This document shows, piece by piece, positions 1-6,578 of a stretch of 17,932 nucleotides of DNA; position 1 is the first letter of the stretch, and each line of letters starts with the position of its first letter. The stretch covers positions 1 through 17,932 of the forward strand of contig CALJKH010000004.1 of the NCBI GenBank assembly GCA_937973575.1, given 5' to 3'. The notes under the pieces are model-generated. The model was not told the DNA's origin, did not search any database, and worked only from the letters and a program-made list of their open reading frames with translations. The position numbers were made by a program, and so were the translations under genes. The stretch comes from an uncultured Solirubrobacterales bacterium. Its GTDB lineage: Bacteria > Actinomycetota > Thermoleophilia > Solirubrobacterales > Solirubrobacteraceae.

Positions 1-1301
1 AGCGACCCACTTTGCACCATCCGCCTCCTAGAGCCGGCGACCCATAGCCCGGTGATCTGGAGAAGCAGTGCCAACGCACCGAGCAACCCCAGTTCCGCCA
101 ACACCTCAATTTCAAGCGAGTGGGCATTTAGAGCAGGTGTGGTTCCCTCTGGTGAGCGCGACCATACCGCTCGGAAGCTTCCGCTGCCGCCACCAGTTAT
201 CGGCGAGGATTCGAACTGTTTAAGGGCTACTGACCAGTACTTCGATCGATTGCTCTCGAGTGATTGCAGGCGCCCTACATCGGCGCCGGTTGCGGCTGCG
301 GGCGTTGCGCTGTCGCCACTGTTGGTCACAACAATTAGACCGGGGAGGAGGCCCAGCAAGACCGCGGCAACAACTGCGGAGCGCAACCACGGCGTGGGGA
401 GTCTCTTCGGCACCCGCCCAAAATGGTGTTGGTCGAGCCATTGAAGGGCTGCTGCCGCAATCGCCAGACCGATCAAGCCAATCAGCAGGAGGCTTGCGTC
501 GGACTTCCGCTGGGCAAGATGTCCAAGAACCTCCTTGCTTCCGGGTAGCGCTTCGCACAGCACTGCGGTTGCGACTCCTATCGCCCCGATGTACCCAACG
601 GTGCGTGTTGCCCGCCAACTCCCTGCCGCTGCGCAGAGGGCAGCAAGGCCACAAGCTGTGGCAGCCAAGGCGCCACGTGAGAAGCTGAGCCACAGGGCCG
701 TCATAAGGAGAGGAGAGGTTGCGGCAGCGACGGCGCGCATCAGTTGCGGTCGTTCCTGGCTGGAAATAAGACCGGCGGCAAGGACGAGTCCAACTCCTGC
801 CAGTGCGCCCATGGCATTCCAGTAGCCGATCGGTTCGAGGAGCCTGCCAAAGGCCAACTTGGAAGTGCTGAAGTGGACGACTCCGGGTGCGAGGCGCTCG
901 CTTAGGCCCCAGGTGGCTGCCAGCAAGCTGGCTCCCCACGCAAGAGGCTCCGCGATCTTGTGGCGCCCGCTATCTGAGAAGGCTGACCCTGCTGCCAGCA
1001 GCCAGCCAAGGTATGTGAGCGCCACAGTGAGGTTTCCAGCGGCCGCCGGCTTGTCCGGTGACTTGAGAATGGACAGCGCGTATATGACTGTGAGAGCGAC
1101 GAGACCGAGCACAGCTAAGCGTCCTGCTGTGCTTCCAGGGAGTGCTCTAAGCCCGGCGGTGATTCCAAGCAGCCAGAGAAGCCAGGCCGCGATGCCAATT
1201 AGCAGGATTCCGTCAAAGAATGAACCGGGCCCCACAAAGAGCCCGACAAGCGGCAGCGCGATGACTCCAACCAGCTGGAGATTTGCAATGAATCGCCTCA
1301 T
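1..1301 (-). CDS. O-antigen ligase / polymerase-like (Wzy_C family) membrane protein, 3' end cut by window edge
   Basis: The reverse strand stays open from an ATG at 1301 to the window edge, giving 433 codons without a stop. The protein starts MRRFIANLQLVGVIALPLVGL and is a string of hydrophobic helices separated by short Arg/Asp-containing loops, so it is a polytopic inner-membrane protein. Around residue 204 it has FSRGALAA, resembling the SRG motif of O-antigen ligases. A larger polar loop (about residues 330-395) contains NRSKYWSVALKQF, then SPITGGGSGSF and NAHSLEIEVLAELGLLG. These are typical of the Wzy_C domain of WaaL, Wzy and PglL-type enzymes that move or polymerise undecaprenyl-linked glycans. 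Substrate cannot be told, and the C-terminus is missing. It diverges from tsaE across 50 bp. There is no good Shine-Dalgarno; a TAGCGT hexamer lies 8 nt before the ATG. Family assignment is solid; exact activity is inferred. Confidence 0.85.
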   Translation of the reverse strand, partial: MRRFIANLQLVGVIALPLVGLFVGPGSFFDGILLIGIAAWLLWLLGITAGLRALPGSTAGRLAVLGLVALTVIYALSILKSPDKPAAAGNLTVALTYLGWLLAAGSAFSDSGRHKIAEPLAWGASLLAATWGLSERLAPGVVHFSTSKLAFGRLLEPIGYWNAMGALAGVGLVLAAGLISSQERPQLMRAVAAATSPLLMTALWLSFSRGALAATACGLAALCAAAGSWRATRTVGYIGAIGVATAVLCEALPGSKEVLGHLAQRKSDASLLLIGLIGLAIAAAALQWLDQHHFGRVPKRLPTPWLRSAVVAAVLLGLLPGLIVVTNSGDSATPAAATGADVGRLQSLESNRSKYWSVALKQFESSPITGGGSGSFRAVWSRSPEGTTPALNAHSLEIEVLAELGLLGALALLLQITGLWVAGSRRRMVQSGS

Positions 1302-1351
1302 CCGGCATAACGCTACAGCTGCACTCCCCGACTCCCCGATACTCTCGGCCC
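1302..1351. promoter_or_regulatory. Divergent promoter region between the O-antigen ligase-like gene and tsaE
   Basis: This 50-bp gap must hold promoters for both directions. Leftward, TAGCGT (1310-1315, reverse strand) lies 8 nt before the ATG. Rightward, GATACT (1338-1343; four of six matches to TATAAT) lies 8 nt before the GTG of tsaE. Neither start has a convincing Shine-Dalgarno, so both could be leaderless. I see no clear -35 boxes, so this rests on spacing and weak -10 matches. Confidence 0.35.
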
Positions 1352-1777
1352 GTGCTACTTCCCGTAGACAAAGCGACAAACACTTCCGAGGAAACCGCGG
1401 CAGCGGGAGCTGCGTTTGCAGCCTTGCTGCTTCCGGGGGCGGTGGTTTGGCTAGAAGGTGATTTAGGGGCTGGTAAAACCGTCTTCGCTCGCGGCTGCCT
1501 CGCTGCGCTTGGGGTCACCGAGCCTGTCACCAGTCCCACCTTCACCATCGCGCGGAGATACGAAGGAGAGAAAGCCCCGATCTCTCACTTGGACCTTTAT
1601 CGGCTCGGCGAGGGACTGGGAGGGGAGGACCCAGGGATGTTTGACCCTGAGTTTGGACCCGATCGAATCACTCTGATCGAGTGGCCCGAGCGAGGTCACG
1701 GCGTCCTGCCCGAGCCTGACTTTCGTGTCGGCCTTGAACATGCAGGCGGCGATCTGCGGAGAATCAGGATCAGCTGA
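1352..1777 (+). CDS. tsaE: tRNA threonylcarbamoyladenosine biosynthesis ATPase TsaE
   Basis: TsaE is the P-loop ATPase that works with TsaB and TsaD to place the threonylcarbamoyl group on A37 of ANN-decoding tRNAs (t6A). The 141-residue product has the Walker A motif GDLGAGKT (36-43), the family TSPTF motif (60-64), HLDLYRL (79-85) and IEWPE (109-113), all in the usual order and at usual length. The GTG at 1352 is chosen because little space lies before the Walker A region and the divergent gene begins 50 bp away. It lacks a Shine-Dalgarno, but GATACT ends 8 nt upstream, so a leaderless start is possible. Its TGA overlaps the tsaB ATG by one base (TGATG), indicating translational coupling as first gene of the tsa operon. 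Confidence 0.95.
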   Translation: MLLPVDKATNTSEETAAAGAAFAALLLPGAVVWLEGDLGAGKTVFARGCLAALGVTEPVTSPTFTIARRYEGEKAPISHLDLYRLGEGLGGEDPGMFDPEFGPDRITLIEWPERGHGVLPEPDFRVGLEHAGGDLRRIRIS

Positions 1778-2436
1778 TGTCGTTAACAATTTCGCTTGAC
1801 ACCTCAACCACTCTCACTGGAGCAGGGATCTGGTCGGAGGCCGGGGTAGGAGCCGAGGCCTTCGATGTACCCGACGTTGGTGGTCGCCCCCGGCACGCAG
1901 GAGCCTCAATCCCGCTTCTAGAGGGTCTCCTCGGCGATGCTGGGGCAACTTGGGTTGACGTGTCGCGAGTGGTTGTTGGGCTCGGGCCAGGGTCCTTTAC
2001 CGGGCTGCGAGTGGGTGTGGCCACGGCAATGGGTCTCGCTAGTGGAAGTGGTGCTGAGCTTGTCGGTGCATCAAGCCTGAGGGCCCTTCTGCTCGCAGGT
2101 GGTACCGAAGGCCCGACCTGCGCGATGATCGACGCACGACGCGGCGAGCTCTACATGGCCGACTCAAGTGATCCCAGCGCTGAGCTATGCGTTCCCCGCA
2201 CGCTTGAGGGCGTTCTGGTCGCTCCAGGCACACAGTGTCTTGGCGACGGGGCTGTGCTGGAGTCGGAGCGCCTGCTCGCCCTGGGGTTTAGCGTGCCTCC
2301 AGCAGATTCGATGGTCCATCGCGTAAGCCCGCTGCGGCTGATCGAAGTGGTGAATGCGGGTGGCGGTATCCAGCCCGTACTGCCGAGTTACGTGCGCGAT
2401 GCAGACGCAATTCCAACAGCGGAGCGACGCGGGTAA
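1777..2436 (+). CDS. tsaB: tRNA threonylcarbamoyladenosine biosynthesis protein TsaB
   Basis: TsaB is an ASKHA-fold paralogue of TsaD that serves as its scaffold in the bacterial t6A complex; it has no catalytic metal site. The 219-residue protein has the N-terminal LDTST element (7-11), the hallmark GPGSFTGLRVG (70-80) and IDARRGELY (118-126). Length is normal for the family. The start overlaps the tsaE stop by one base and the stop overlaps the rimI ATG by one base (TAATG), so the three genes are almost certainly co-translated. The C-terminal third is less conserved, as usual in this family. Nothing is broken or missing. Confidence 0.94.
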   Translation: MSLTISLDTSTTLTGAGIWSEAGVGAEAFDVPDVGGRPRHAGASIPLLEGLLGDAGATWVDVSRVVVGLGPGSFTGLRVGVATAMGLASGSGAELVGASSLRALLLAGGTEGPTCAMIDARRGELYMADSSDPSAELCVPRTLEGVLVAPGTQCLGDGAVLESERLLALGFSVPPADSMVHRVSPLRLIEVVNAGGGIQPVLPSYVRDADAIPTAERRG

Positions 2437-2927
2437 TGTCGGTCAGCATCCGTGAGATGAAGCTCACCGACCTTCCACCAGTCCTTGAGATTGAACGGGC
2501 TTCATTCCCATCTCCATGGTCGGCAGCAATGTTCGTTCTTTCGATGAGATCCGATGGCTCAATCAACCTGGTGGCAGAGGATGCCTCCGGAACTCTTGTG
2601 GCGTACCTCGTGTGTTCTCAGCTGGATCTTGAATGGCACCTGATGAGCGTTGCGGTTGGGACTGAGCTGAGGCGCGGCGGCATCGCCGGTCAGCTGCTTG
2701 GAGAGATGCTCCGACGGATCGGTGAGGACTCCTCGGTGACCCTTGAGGTTCGGCCATCGAACTTTGCTGCGATTGCTCTGTATGAGAAGTGGGGCTTTCT
2801 CGCGGCAGGGCGACGAGTGCGCTACTACGCCGACACCGGCGAGGACGCGATTGTGATGTGGAGGACCGAGGCGACGCTTCGCGGTTCGCTTGAGGGAATT
2901 CCGAACGCGGAGGCTGAGCAGCTTTGA
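2436..2927 (+). CDS. rimI: Ribosomal protein bS18 N-alpha-acetyltransferase RimI-like (GNAT)
   Basis: This GNAT acetyltransferase of 163 residues is expected to acetylate an N-terminal alanine, classically of ribosomal protein bS18. It shows the GNAT acetyl-CoA pyrophosphate loop RRGGIA (79-84), then LEVRPSN (103-109) with Glu104, and ALYEKWGF (114-121) with Tyr116. These align with the Glu base and Tyr acid described for RimI. The RimI-typical tail YYADTGEDAIVM (130-141) follows. FPSPWS near residue 24 is also typical. The gene sits between tsaB and tsaD, the classic position, overlapping tsaB by 1 nt and tsaD by 4 nt. In actinobacteria this enzyme can have broad N-terminal specificity, so the exact substrate is inferred. 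Confidence 0.92.
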   Translation: MSVSIREMKLTDLPPVLEIERASFPSPWSAAMFVLSMRSDGSINLVAEDASGTLVAYLVCSQLDLEWHLMSVAVGTELRRGGIAGQLLGEMLRRIGEDSSVTLEVRPSNFAAIALYEKWGFLAAGRRVRYYADTGEDAIVMWRTEATLRGSLEGIPNAEAEQL

Positions 2928-3910
2928 TTCTCGCGATCGAAACCAGCTGCGACGACACATGCGCGGCGATCCTCACACCAGCTGGCGAAGTGCTGTCGAG
3001 TGTGGTCGGAAGTCAGGCCATCCATGATCTCTATGGAGGAGTTGTTCCCGAGCTCGCAGCCCGGCATCACCTTGAATTGATGCAACCTGTCATCACCTCG
3101 GCACTTGAGCAGGCGGGCGTTGCACTTAAGGACCTTGACCGAATCGCTGTCACTCAGGGACCTGGCCTAGTGGGGGCTCTGCTCGTGGGCCTGTCCGCTG
3201 CGAAGGGTCTGTCCGCGTCACTAGGAATCCCGCTGAGAGTTGTTGACCACCTTGACGGCCATGTCGCAGCAACTTGGCTTGCCGACCCGAGCCTTGCGGC
3301 TCCTTTCAACTGCCTGATCGCTAGTGGAGGCCACACACTCTTAGTTCGTGTTGATGCCGACCCGAGTGACCGTGAGGTCCTCGGCCAGACTCTGGATGAC
3401 GCTGCCGGTGAAGCGTTCGATAAGGGAGCAAGGCTCCTTGGGCTGGGCTACCCGGGTGGCCCACTGATCGAAAAGCTCGCACTCGAAGGCGATCCGAAGG
3501 CGTTTGACTTTCCAACTGCGCAAGGTGTTGCCGGGCTGGACTTCTCCTTCTCAGGACTTAAGACAAGCCTGCTCTACGCAGTGAGGGATCTTCCGGAACC
3601 CGAGCTGGAGAAGAGGAAGGCGGACCTCGCCGCGTCCTTCCAATCGGCAATCGTCGCTCAGCTGACCGACCGCGCGGTCCGGGCTGCTGAGCAGAGCGGG
3701 GACAACAGACTTGGATTCGGCGGTGGCGTCGCAGCCAGCTCTGCCGCCCGGAAGTCACTTGAGGCTGCAGGGCTCGAACTGACCGTTCCCGAAATGAAGT
3801 ACTGCACAGACAACGCAGCGATGATTGGTCGGGCAGCGCTTCACAGAGAGGATCTCGCCCCGGCGGTAGCGGCCTCGGCTGATGCCTACTCAACGAGTCC
3901 GCATGTCTGA
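2924..3910 (+). CDS. tsaD: tRNA N6-adenosine threonylcarbamoyltransferase TsaD (Kae1/Qri7 family)
   Basis: TsaD transfers threonylcarbamoyl from threonylcarbamoyl-AMP to tRNA A37. The 328-residue protein begins MILAIETSCDDTCAA and has the metal-binding pair in DHLDGH (His109, His113), SGGHT (134-138), FSGLKTSLL and CTDNAAMI (294-301, with metal ligand Asp296). Translation starts at a TTG that overlaps the rimI stop; Met-Ile-Leu-Ala-Ile-Glu-Thr matches the family N-terminus exactly, so this start is firm. One oddity is the GGVA-A-N motif, which here reads GGVAAS with Ser272 replacing the usual Asn. Length is slightly below that of E. coli TsaD. The synthase TsaC/Sua5 that makes the substrate is not in this window. 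The gene overlaps the glutaredoxin-like gene downstream. Confidence 0.97.
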   Translation: MILAIETSCDDTCAAILTPAGEVLSSVVGSQAIHDLYGGVVPELAARHHLELMQPVITSALEQAGVALKDLDRIAVTQGPGLVGALLVGLSAAKGLSASLGIPLRVVDHLDGHVAATWLADPSLAAPFNCLIASGGHTLLVRVDADPSDREVLGQTLDDAAGEAFDKGARLLGLGYPGGPLIEKLALEGDPKAFDFPTAQGVAGLDFSFSGLKTSLLYAVRDLPEPELEKRKADLAASFQSAIVAQLTDRAVRAAEQSGDNRLGFGGGVAASSAARKSLEAAGLELTVPEMKYCTDNAAMIGRAALHREDLAPAVAASADAYSTSPHV

Positions 3911-4190
3911 CGGAGGCCCTCCGGTTGTAAAGCTCTACAGCCGGCCTGGGTGCCACCTCTGCGAGGAGGTGCGGGCAGATCTAATGTTGATCGCAGCTGA
4001 GGGAGTCAAGTTTGAAGTCCAGGAGCTCAATATCGAGGCAGAGGAAGACCTTCACCGCGCCTACCTCGAGCGGATTCCAGTGGTGGAGATCGACGGCATT
4101 GAGATCGGCGAACTGGAGATCCCGCGTGTGCTGCTGCGAGCAGGCCTAGAACGCGCGGCTAGCATTGCCCCCGATGACAGCAACGGCTGA
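3903..4190 (+). CDS. Glutaredoxin-like thioredoxin-fold protein (DUF836 type)
   Basis: A 95-residue thioredoxin-fold protein with redox motif CHLC (Cys17, Cys20) directly after the first beta strand (VVKLYSRPGCHLCEE) and the cis-proline loop RIPVV (Pro59). A C-terminal helix ends the fold; length and order match small glutaredoxin-like DUF836 proteins. It likely acts as a cytoplasmic thiol oxidoreductase; partner and electron donor are unknown. Two ATGs are possible: 3903, which overlaps the tsaD stop by 8 nt, and 3882, which adds seven residues. I prefer 3903 because the fold begins soon after it. Neither has a good Shine-Dalgarno. Genes of this type often sit just before rex in actinobacteria (recollection), which fits the 17-nt overlap with rex here. 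Confidence 0.85.
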   Translation: MSDGGPPVVKLYSRPGCHLCEEVRADLMLIAAEGVKFEVQELNIEAEEDLHRAYLERIPVVEIDGIEIGELEIPRVLLRAGLERAASIAPDDSNG

Positions 4191-4830
4191 CCAAGAGCTC
4201 GCGGACAAGGGAGGGGAGCGCCTCGCGCTTGGCGTTGCGGCGCGGCTGTCGCGTTACCTTCAGGTCCTCACGCAGGCGCGGAAGATGGGCAAGGAGAACA
4301 TCTCCTCTCAGGAGCTCTCCGAGTACACGCATGTCAATCCGACTCAAATCCGCCGCGACCTGAGCGGGTTCGGGCGCTTTGGAAAGCGGGGGGTGGGCTA
4401 CAACGTTGACGGCCTCGTCGAAGCGATTCGGGAGATCCTGAGGACGAGTGGGCAGCACAACATCGGATTGTTCGGTGCAGGCAACCTCGGGAAGGCCATC
4501 GCCAGCTCAGACATTTTCGCTGACCACGGCTTTCAGGTCGTCGCTCTCTTTGACGCTGATCCAAAGAAGGTGGGTGATTCCGTTGGCCCTCACAAAGTGC
4601 GCAGTGCTGATGAGCTCGAACGGGCAGTTGAGGCAGATGAAATCGTCGTAGCGATCCTCGCTGTGCCAAGTGCTGCAGCGCAGCAGCTGGCGGACCGACT
4701 GGTTGCGGCTGGGGTGACGATCATCTTCAACTACTCGGAAACGCTGCTCCAGGTTCCACCAAATGTGACCGTCCATACATCGTCACCGGCTGTCGATCTG
4801 CTCTACGCCCTGTACTTCTATCTGACCTAG
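4174..4830 (+). CDS. rex: Redox-sensing transcriptional repressor Rex
   Basis: Rex represses fermentative, respiratory and NAD(H) metabolism genes, and NADH binding releases it from DNA. The 218-residue protein has an N-terminal winged helix (about 20-85) with the conserved ISSQELSEYTHVNPTQIRRD recognition region and the FGKRGVGYNV wing. A Rossmann domain follows with GAGNLG (101-106) and acidic Asp127 after the second strand, which sets NAD preference. The C-terminus HTSSPAVDLLYALYFYLT is the swapped helix of the dimer. I choose ATG 4174; a TTG at 4165 would add three residues. The gene overlaps the glutaredoxin-like gene by 17 nt. In Streptomyces rex is followed by hemA; here a YbdK-type ligase follows. 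I found no clear TTGTGAA/TTCACAA operator in the window. Confidence 0.96.
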   Translation: MTATADQELADKGGERLALGVAARLSRYLQVLTQARKMGKENISSQELSEYTHVNPTQIRRDLSGFGRFGKRGVGYNVDGLVEAIREILRTSGQHNIGLFGAGNLGKAIASSDIFADHGFQVVALFDADPKKVGDSVGPHKVRSADELERAVEADEIVVAILAVPSAAAQQLADRLVAAGVTIIFNYSETLLQVPPNVTVHTSSPAVDLLYALYFYLT

Positions 4831-4850
4831 ACCCCACAATCAGCAACCAC

Positions 4851-6005
4851 ATGGGATCTGGAATTGACTTTGCGGCCGCTGAGGCAGCCTTCGCCGAGAG
4901 CGTCGACGGGACGGTTGGGATAGAGGAAGAGTTTGCGATCGTTGATCCGGACTCGCTTGACCTTGTTCCTCGGTTCGAGCAAATGCGGGATGAGGCAATC
5001 AAGGACGCTGATTTGGCAACCTCAGTCGCTGGTGAGCTGATTCGGTCCGAAATTGAGATCCGTTCAGGTCGTGGCGAAGATATCCATCATGCGCAGCGCC
5101 TTCAGGCCGGATTCCGAGGCCAACTCTTCACCATTGCCGAGTCGCAGGGTCTTGCACTCGCCGCTAGCGGCACGCACCCGTGGGCTGACTATCGGGAGCA
5201 ATCCATCATCGACACCGATCATTACCGGCGAGTGGAGGATGACCTTCGCTGGGTTGCATGGCGAAACAACACCTTCTCGCTTCATGTCCATGTTGGCGTT
5301 AATGGGGCGGACAGGGCAGTCAAGGTCTGTGACCGTCTCCGCACGGTTCTTCCACAGCTTCTCGCGATTTCAAGTAGCTCGCCGTTCCTGGAAGGTCGGG
5401 ACAGTGGGCTCCACTCGGTGCGAAGCCAGATCTTCACGAAGAGCTTCCCGCGCTGTGGGATCCCTGACCACTACGGGAGCTGGGAGTCATTTGCTGACTA
5501 CCTTCAGGCATTGCTTGCCATCAACTCGATCGTGGAGTACACACAGGTCTGGTGGTCGGTGCGGCCGCACCTTGCCTACGGCACCGTTGAGGTACGGATC
5601 TGCGACGCACAGCCAACTGGCCCTGAAAGCGACGCCCTTGCCCAGCTGATCACAGCTTGCGTTCTGCAGGCCGCGAGGGACGAGGACGAAGGTCGCCCGG
5701 TCATTAGCCCGTCTCGCGCCTTGGTTGAGGAAAACTTCTGGCGGGCCATTCGCTACGGCACAGAGGGCAAACTCATCGACTTCGAAGCGATGACCGAGTT
5801 CGACTCCGGCGGCACATTGGACCGTCTTCTTAGTTGGACTGAGCCTGTGCGAAGCGAGCAAGGCATCAGCCCAGACTTCCCAGAGCACAATGGCACCCAG
5901 CGGCAGCGTGCTGCTCTTGCCGGCGGCGCGACCATCCGTGAGGTTTACGGAGACCTTCTTCAAACGACCCAATCCACTTACGCCCCTAAGGAGGCAGCAT
6001 CATGA
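4851..6005 (+). CDS. YbdK-type carboxylate-amine ligase (glutamate-cysteine ligase family 2)
   Basis: A 384-residue member of the GCS2 family of ATP-dependent carboxylate-amine ligases, which form gamma-glutamyl-type amide bonds; many have weak glutamate-cysteine ligase activity and an unknown true substrate. It shows VGIEEEF (22-28), IEIRSGRGEDI (68-78), SGTHPW (106-111), HVHVGV (145-150), SPFLEGRDSG (177-186) and YGTVEVRICD (243-252). Together these make up the ATP/Mg and substrate site. Length is normal. The ATG at 4851 leaves the usual short N-terminal extension before the first motif; there is no Shine-Dalgarno. It lies 20 nt after rex and overlaps the next gene by 4 nt (ATGA). Its place after glutaredoxin and rex suggests a thiol or redox role, but that is inference. 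Confidence 0.92.
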   Translation: MGSGIDFAAAEAAFAESVDGTVGIEEEFAIVDPDSLDLVPRFEQMRDEAIKDADLATSVAGELIRSEIEIRSGRGEDIHHAQRLQAGFRGQLFTIAESQGLALAASGTHPWADYREQSIIDTDHYRRVEDDLRWVAWRNNTFSLHVHVGVNGADRAVKVCDRLRTVLPQLLAISSSSPFLEGRDSGLHSVRSQIFTKSFPRCGIPDHYGSWESFADYLQALLAINSIVEYTQVWWSVRPHLAYGTVEVRICDAQPTGPESDALAQLITACVLQAARDEDEGRPVISPSRALVEENFWRAIRYGTEGKLIDFEAMTEFDSGGTLDRLLSWTEPVRSEQGISPDFPEHNGTQRQRAALAGGATIREVYGDLLQTTQSTYAPKEAAS

Positions 6006-6439
6006 GCGACGATCTTTCCCAGCCAGAGGACCAAGTCACAGACCCGCTGGCTGGTGGCCCTGAAGGCCAGCCAACTGAGGATGAGATCAGAGCCGCGCTT
6101 GAGGAGGAGATGAGCCGAGTCCACGTTGGCGATCTCGTACTGCAGAGCGTTGTATCGCTCGTCAACCTTGCCGCGCGGCGGACAGGGACTGCGCCAGGAC
6201 TCGAGCCTGAACGCGACCTAGAGCAGGTACAGATCGCTATCGATGCTGTGCGGGCTCTACTCCCGTCAGTTGAGGCTGTGGCCCCAGAGCAAGCACCTGC
6301 GGTTCGCGATGCCTTGTCACAGTTGCAGCTTGCCTATGTCACTGCGGGTGGCGTTGAGCCAGCACCTCAGGAAGGGGCGGGAGCACCAAGCCCTGAACCT
6401 GAGCAGCAGAGCCGGATCTGGACGCCACCAGGCGTTTAG
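6002..6439 (+). CDS. DUF1844-like small protein
   Basis: A 145-residue soluble protein. The middle (about 40-113) is helical and resembles DUF1844: it runs HVGDLVLQSVVSLVNLAARR, then PERDLEQVQIAIDAVRALLP, and ends LQLAYV, matching that family's pattern of a leading helix, a D-L-x-x-A-x-x-A-I-D segment and a terminal L-x-x-x-Y-V. Both ends are rich in Pro, Glu and Gly and probably disordered. No membrane helix, signal peptide or catalytic motif is visible. A strong Shine-Dalgarno, TAAGGAGG (5987-5994), sits 7 nt before the ATG, so it is well translated although its start overlaps the ybdK-like stop (ATGA). Function of the family is unknown. The DUF1844 match is from pattern memory and should be treated as probable. 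Confidence 0.7.
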   Translation: MSDDLSQPEDQVTDPLAGGPEGQPTEDEIRAALEEEMSRVHVGDLVLQSVVSLVNLAARRTGTAPGLEPERDLEQVQIAIDAVRALLPSVEAVAPEQAPAVRDALSQLQLAYVTAGGVEPAPQEGAGAPSPEPEQQSRIWTPPGV

Positions 6440-6448
6440 ACAGACTTT
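6420..6448 (+). terminator. Weak terminator or attenuator candidate at the end of the DUF1844-like gene
   Basis: A short hairpin spans the last codons: ACGCC (6422-6426), loop ACCA, GGCGT (6431-6435), extendable by two G-U pairs, followed after the stop codon by a run CTTTTTC. The T run begins about 8 nt after the stem rather than immediately, so termination would be partial at best. It may only lower read-through into hppA. Confidence 0.25.
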
Positions 6449-6578
6449 TTCCCGCAGGCAGGATTCGCCGGTCCGACGCGGTAAGTATGCTTCGCGCCGT
6501 ACGCCTTACGCAGTTCACGGTGTGCTTCCTGCCATTCGGCACTAACGAAACCCCGTCCAAACACCCCCGGAGGACCCT
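6440..6578 (+). promoter_or_regulatory. hppA leader and likely promoter region
   Basis: This 139-nt gap is the longest non-coding stretch in the window. It ends in a strong Shine-Dalgarno, GGAGGA (6569-6574), 4 nt before the TTG start of hppA. The best -10 candidate is TAAGTAT (6482-6488), but no convincing -35 lies at the right distance. GTAAG (6481-6485) pairs with a later CTTAC to give only a long-loop stem, so I do not propose a riboswitch. No Rex-type operator is evident. Confidence 0.4.

Noticed and set aside
52..1461. Several open frames of 96-239 residues on both strands at the left end
   Set aside because: Their translations are Arg/Ser/Pro-rich shadows with no fold pattern. The reverse-strand frame from 1301 to the edge gives a coherent membrane protein with Wzy_C motifs.
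6440..6578. Rex operator or riboswitch upstream of hppA
   Set aside because: A TTCACGGTGTG stretch is only a partial and wrongly ordered match to the Rex palindrome, and no conserved riboswitch core or strong nested stems are seen.
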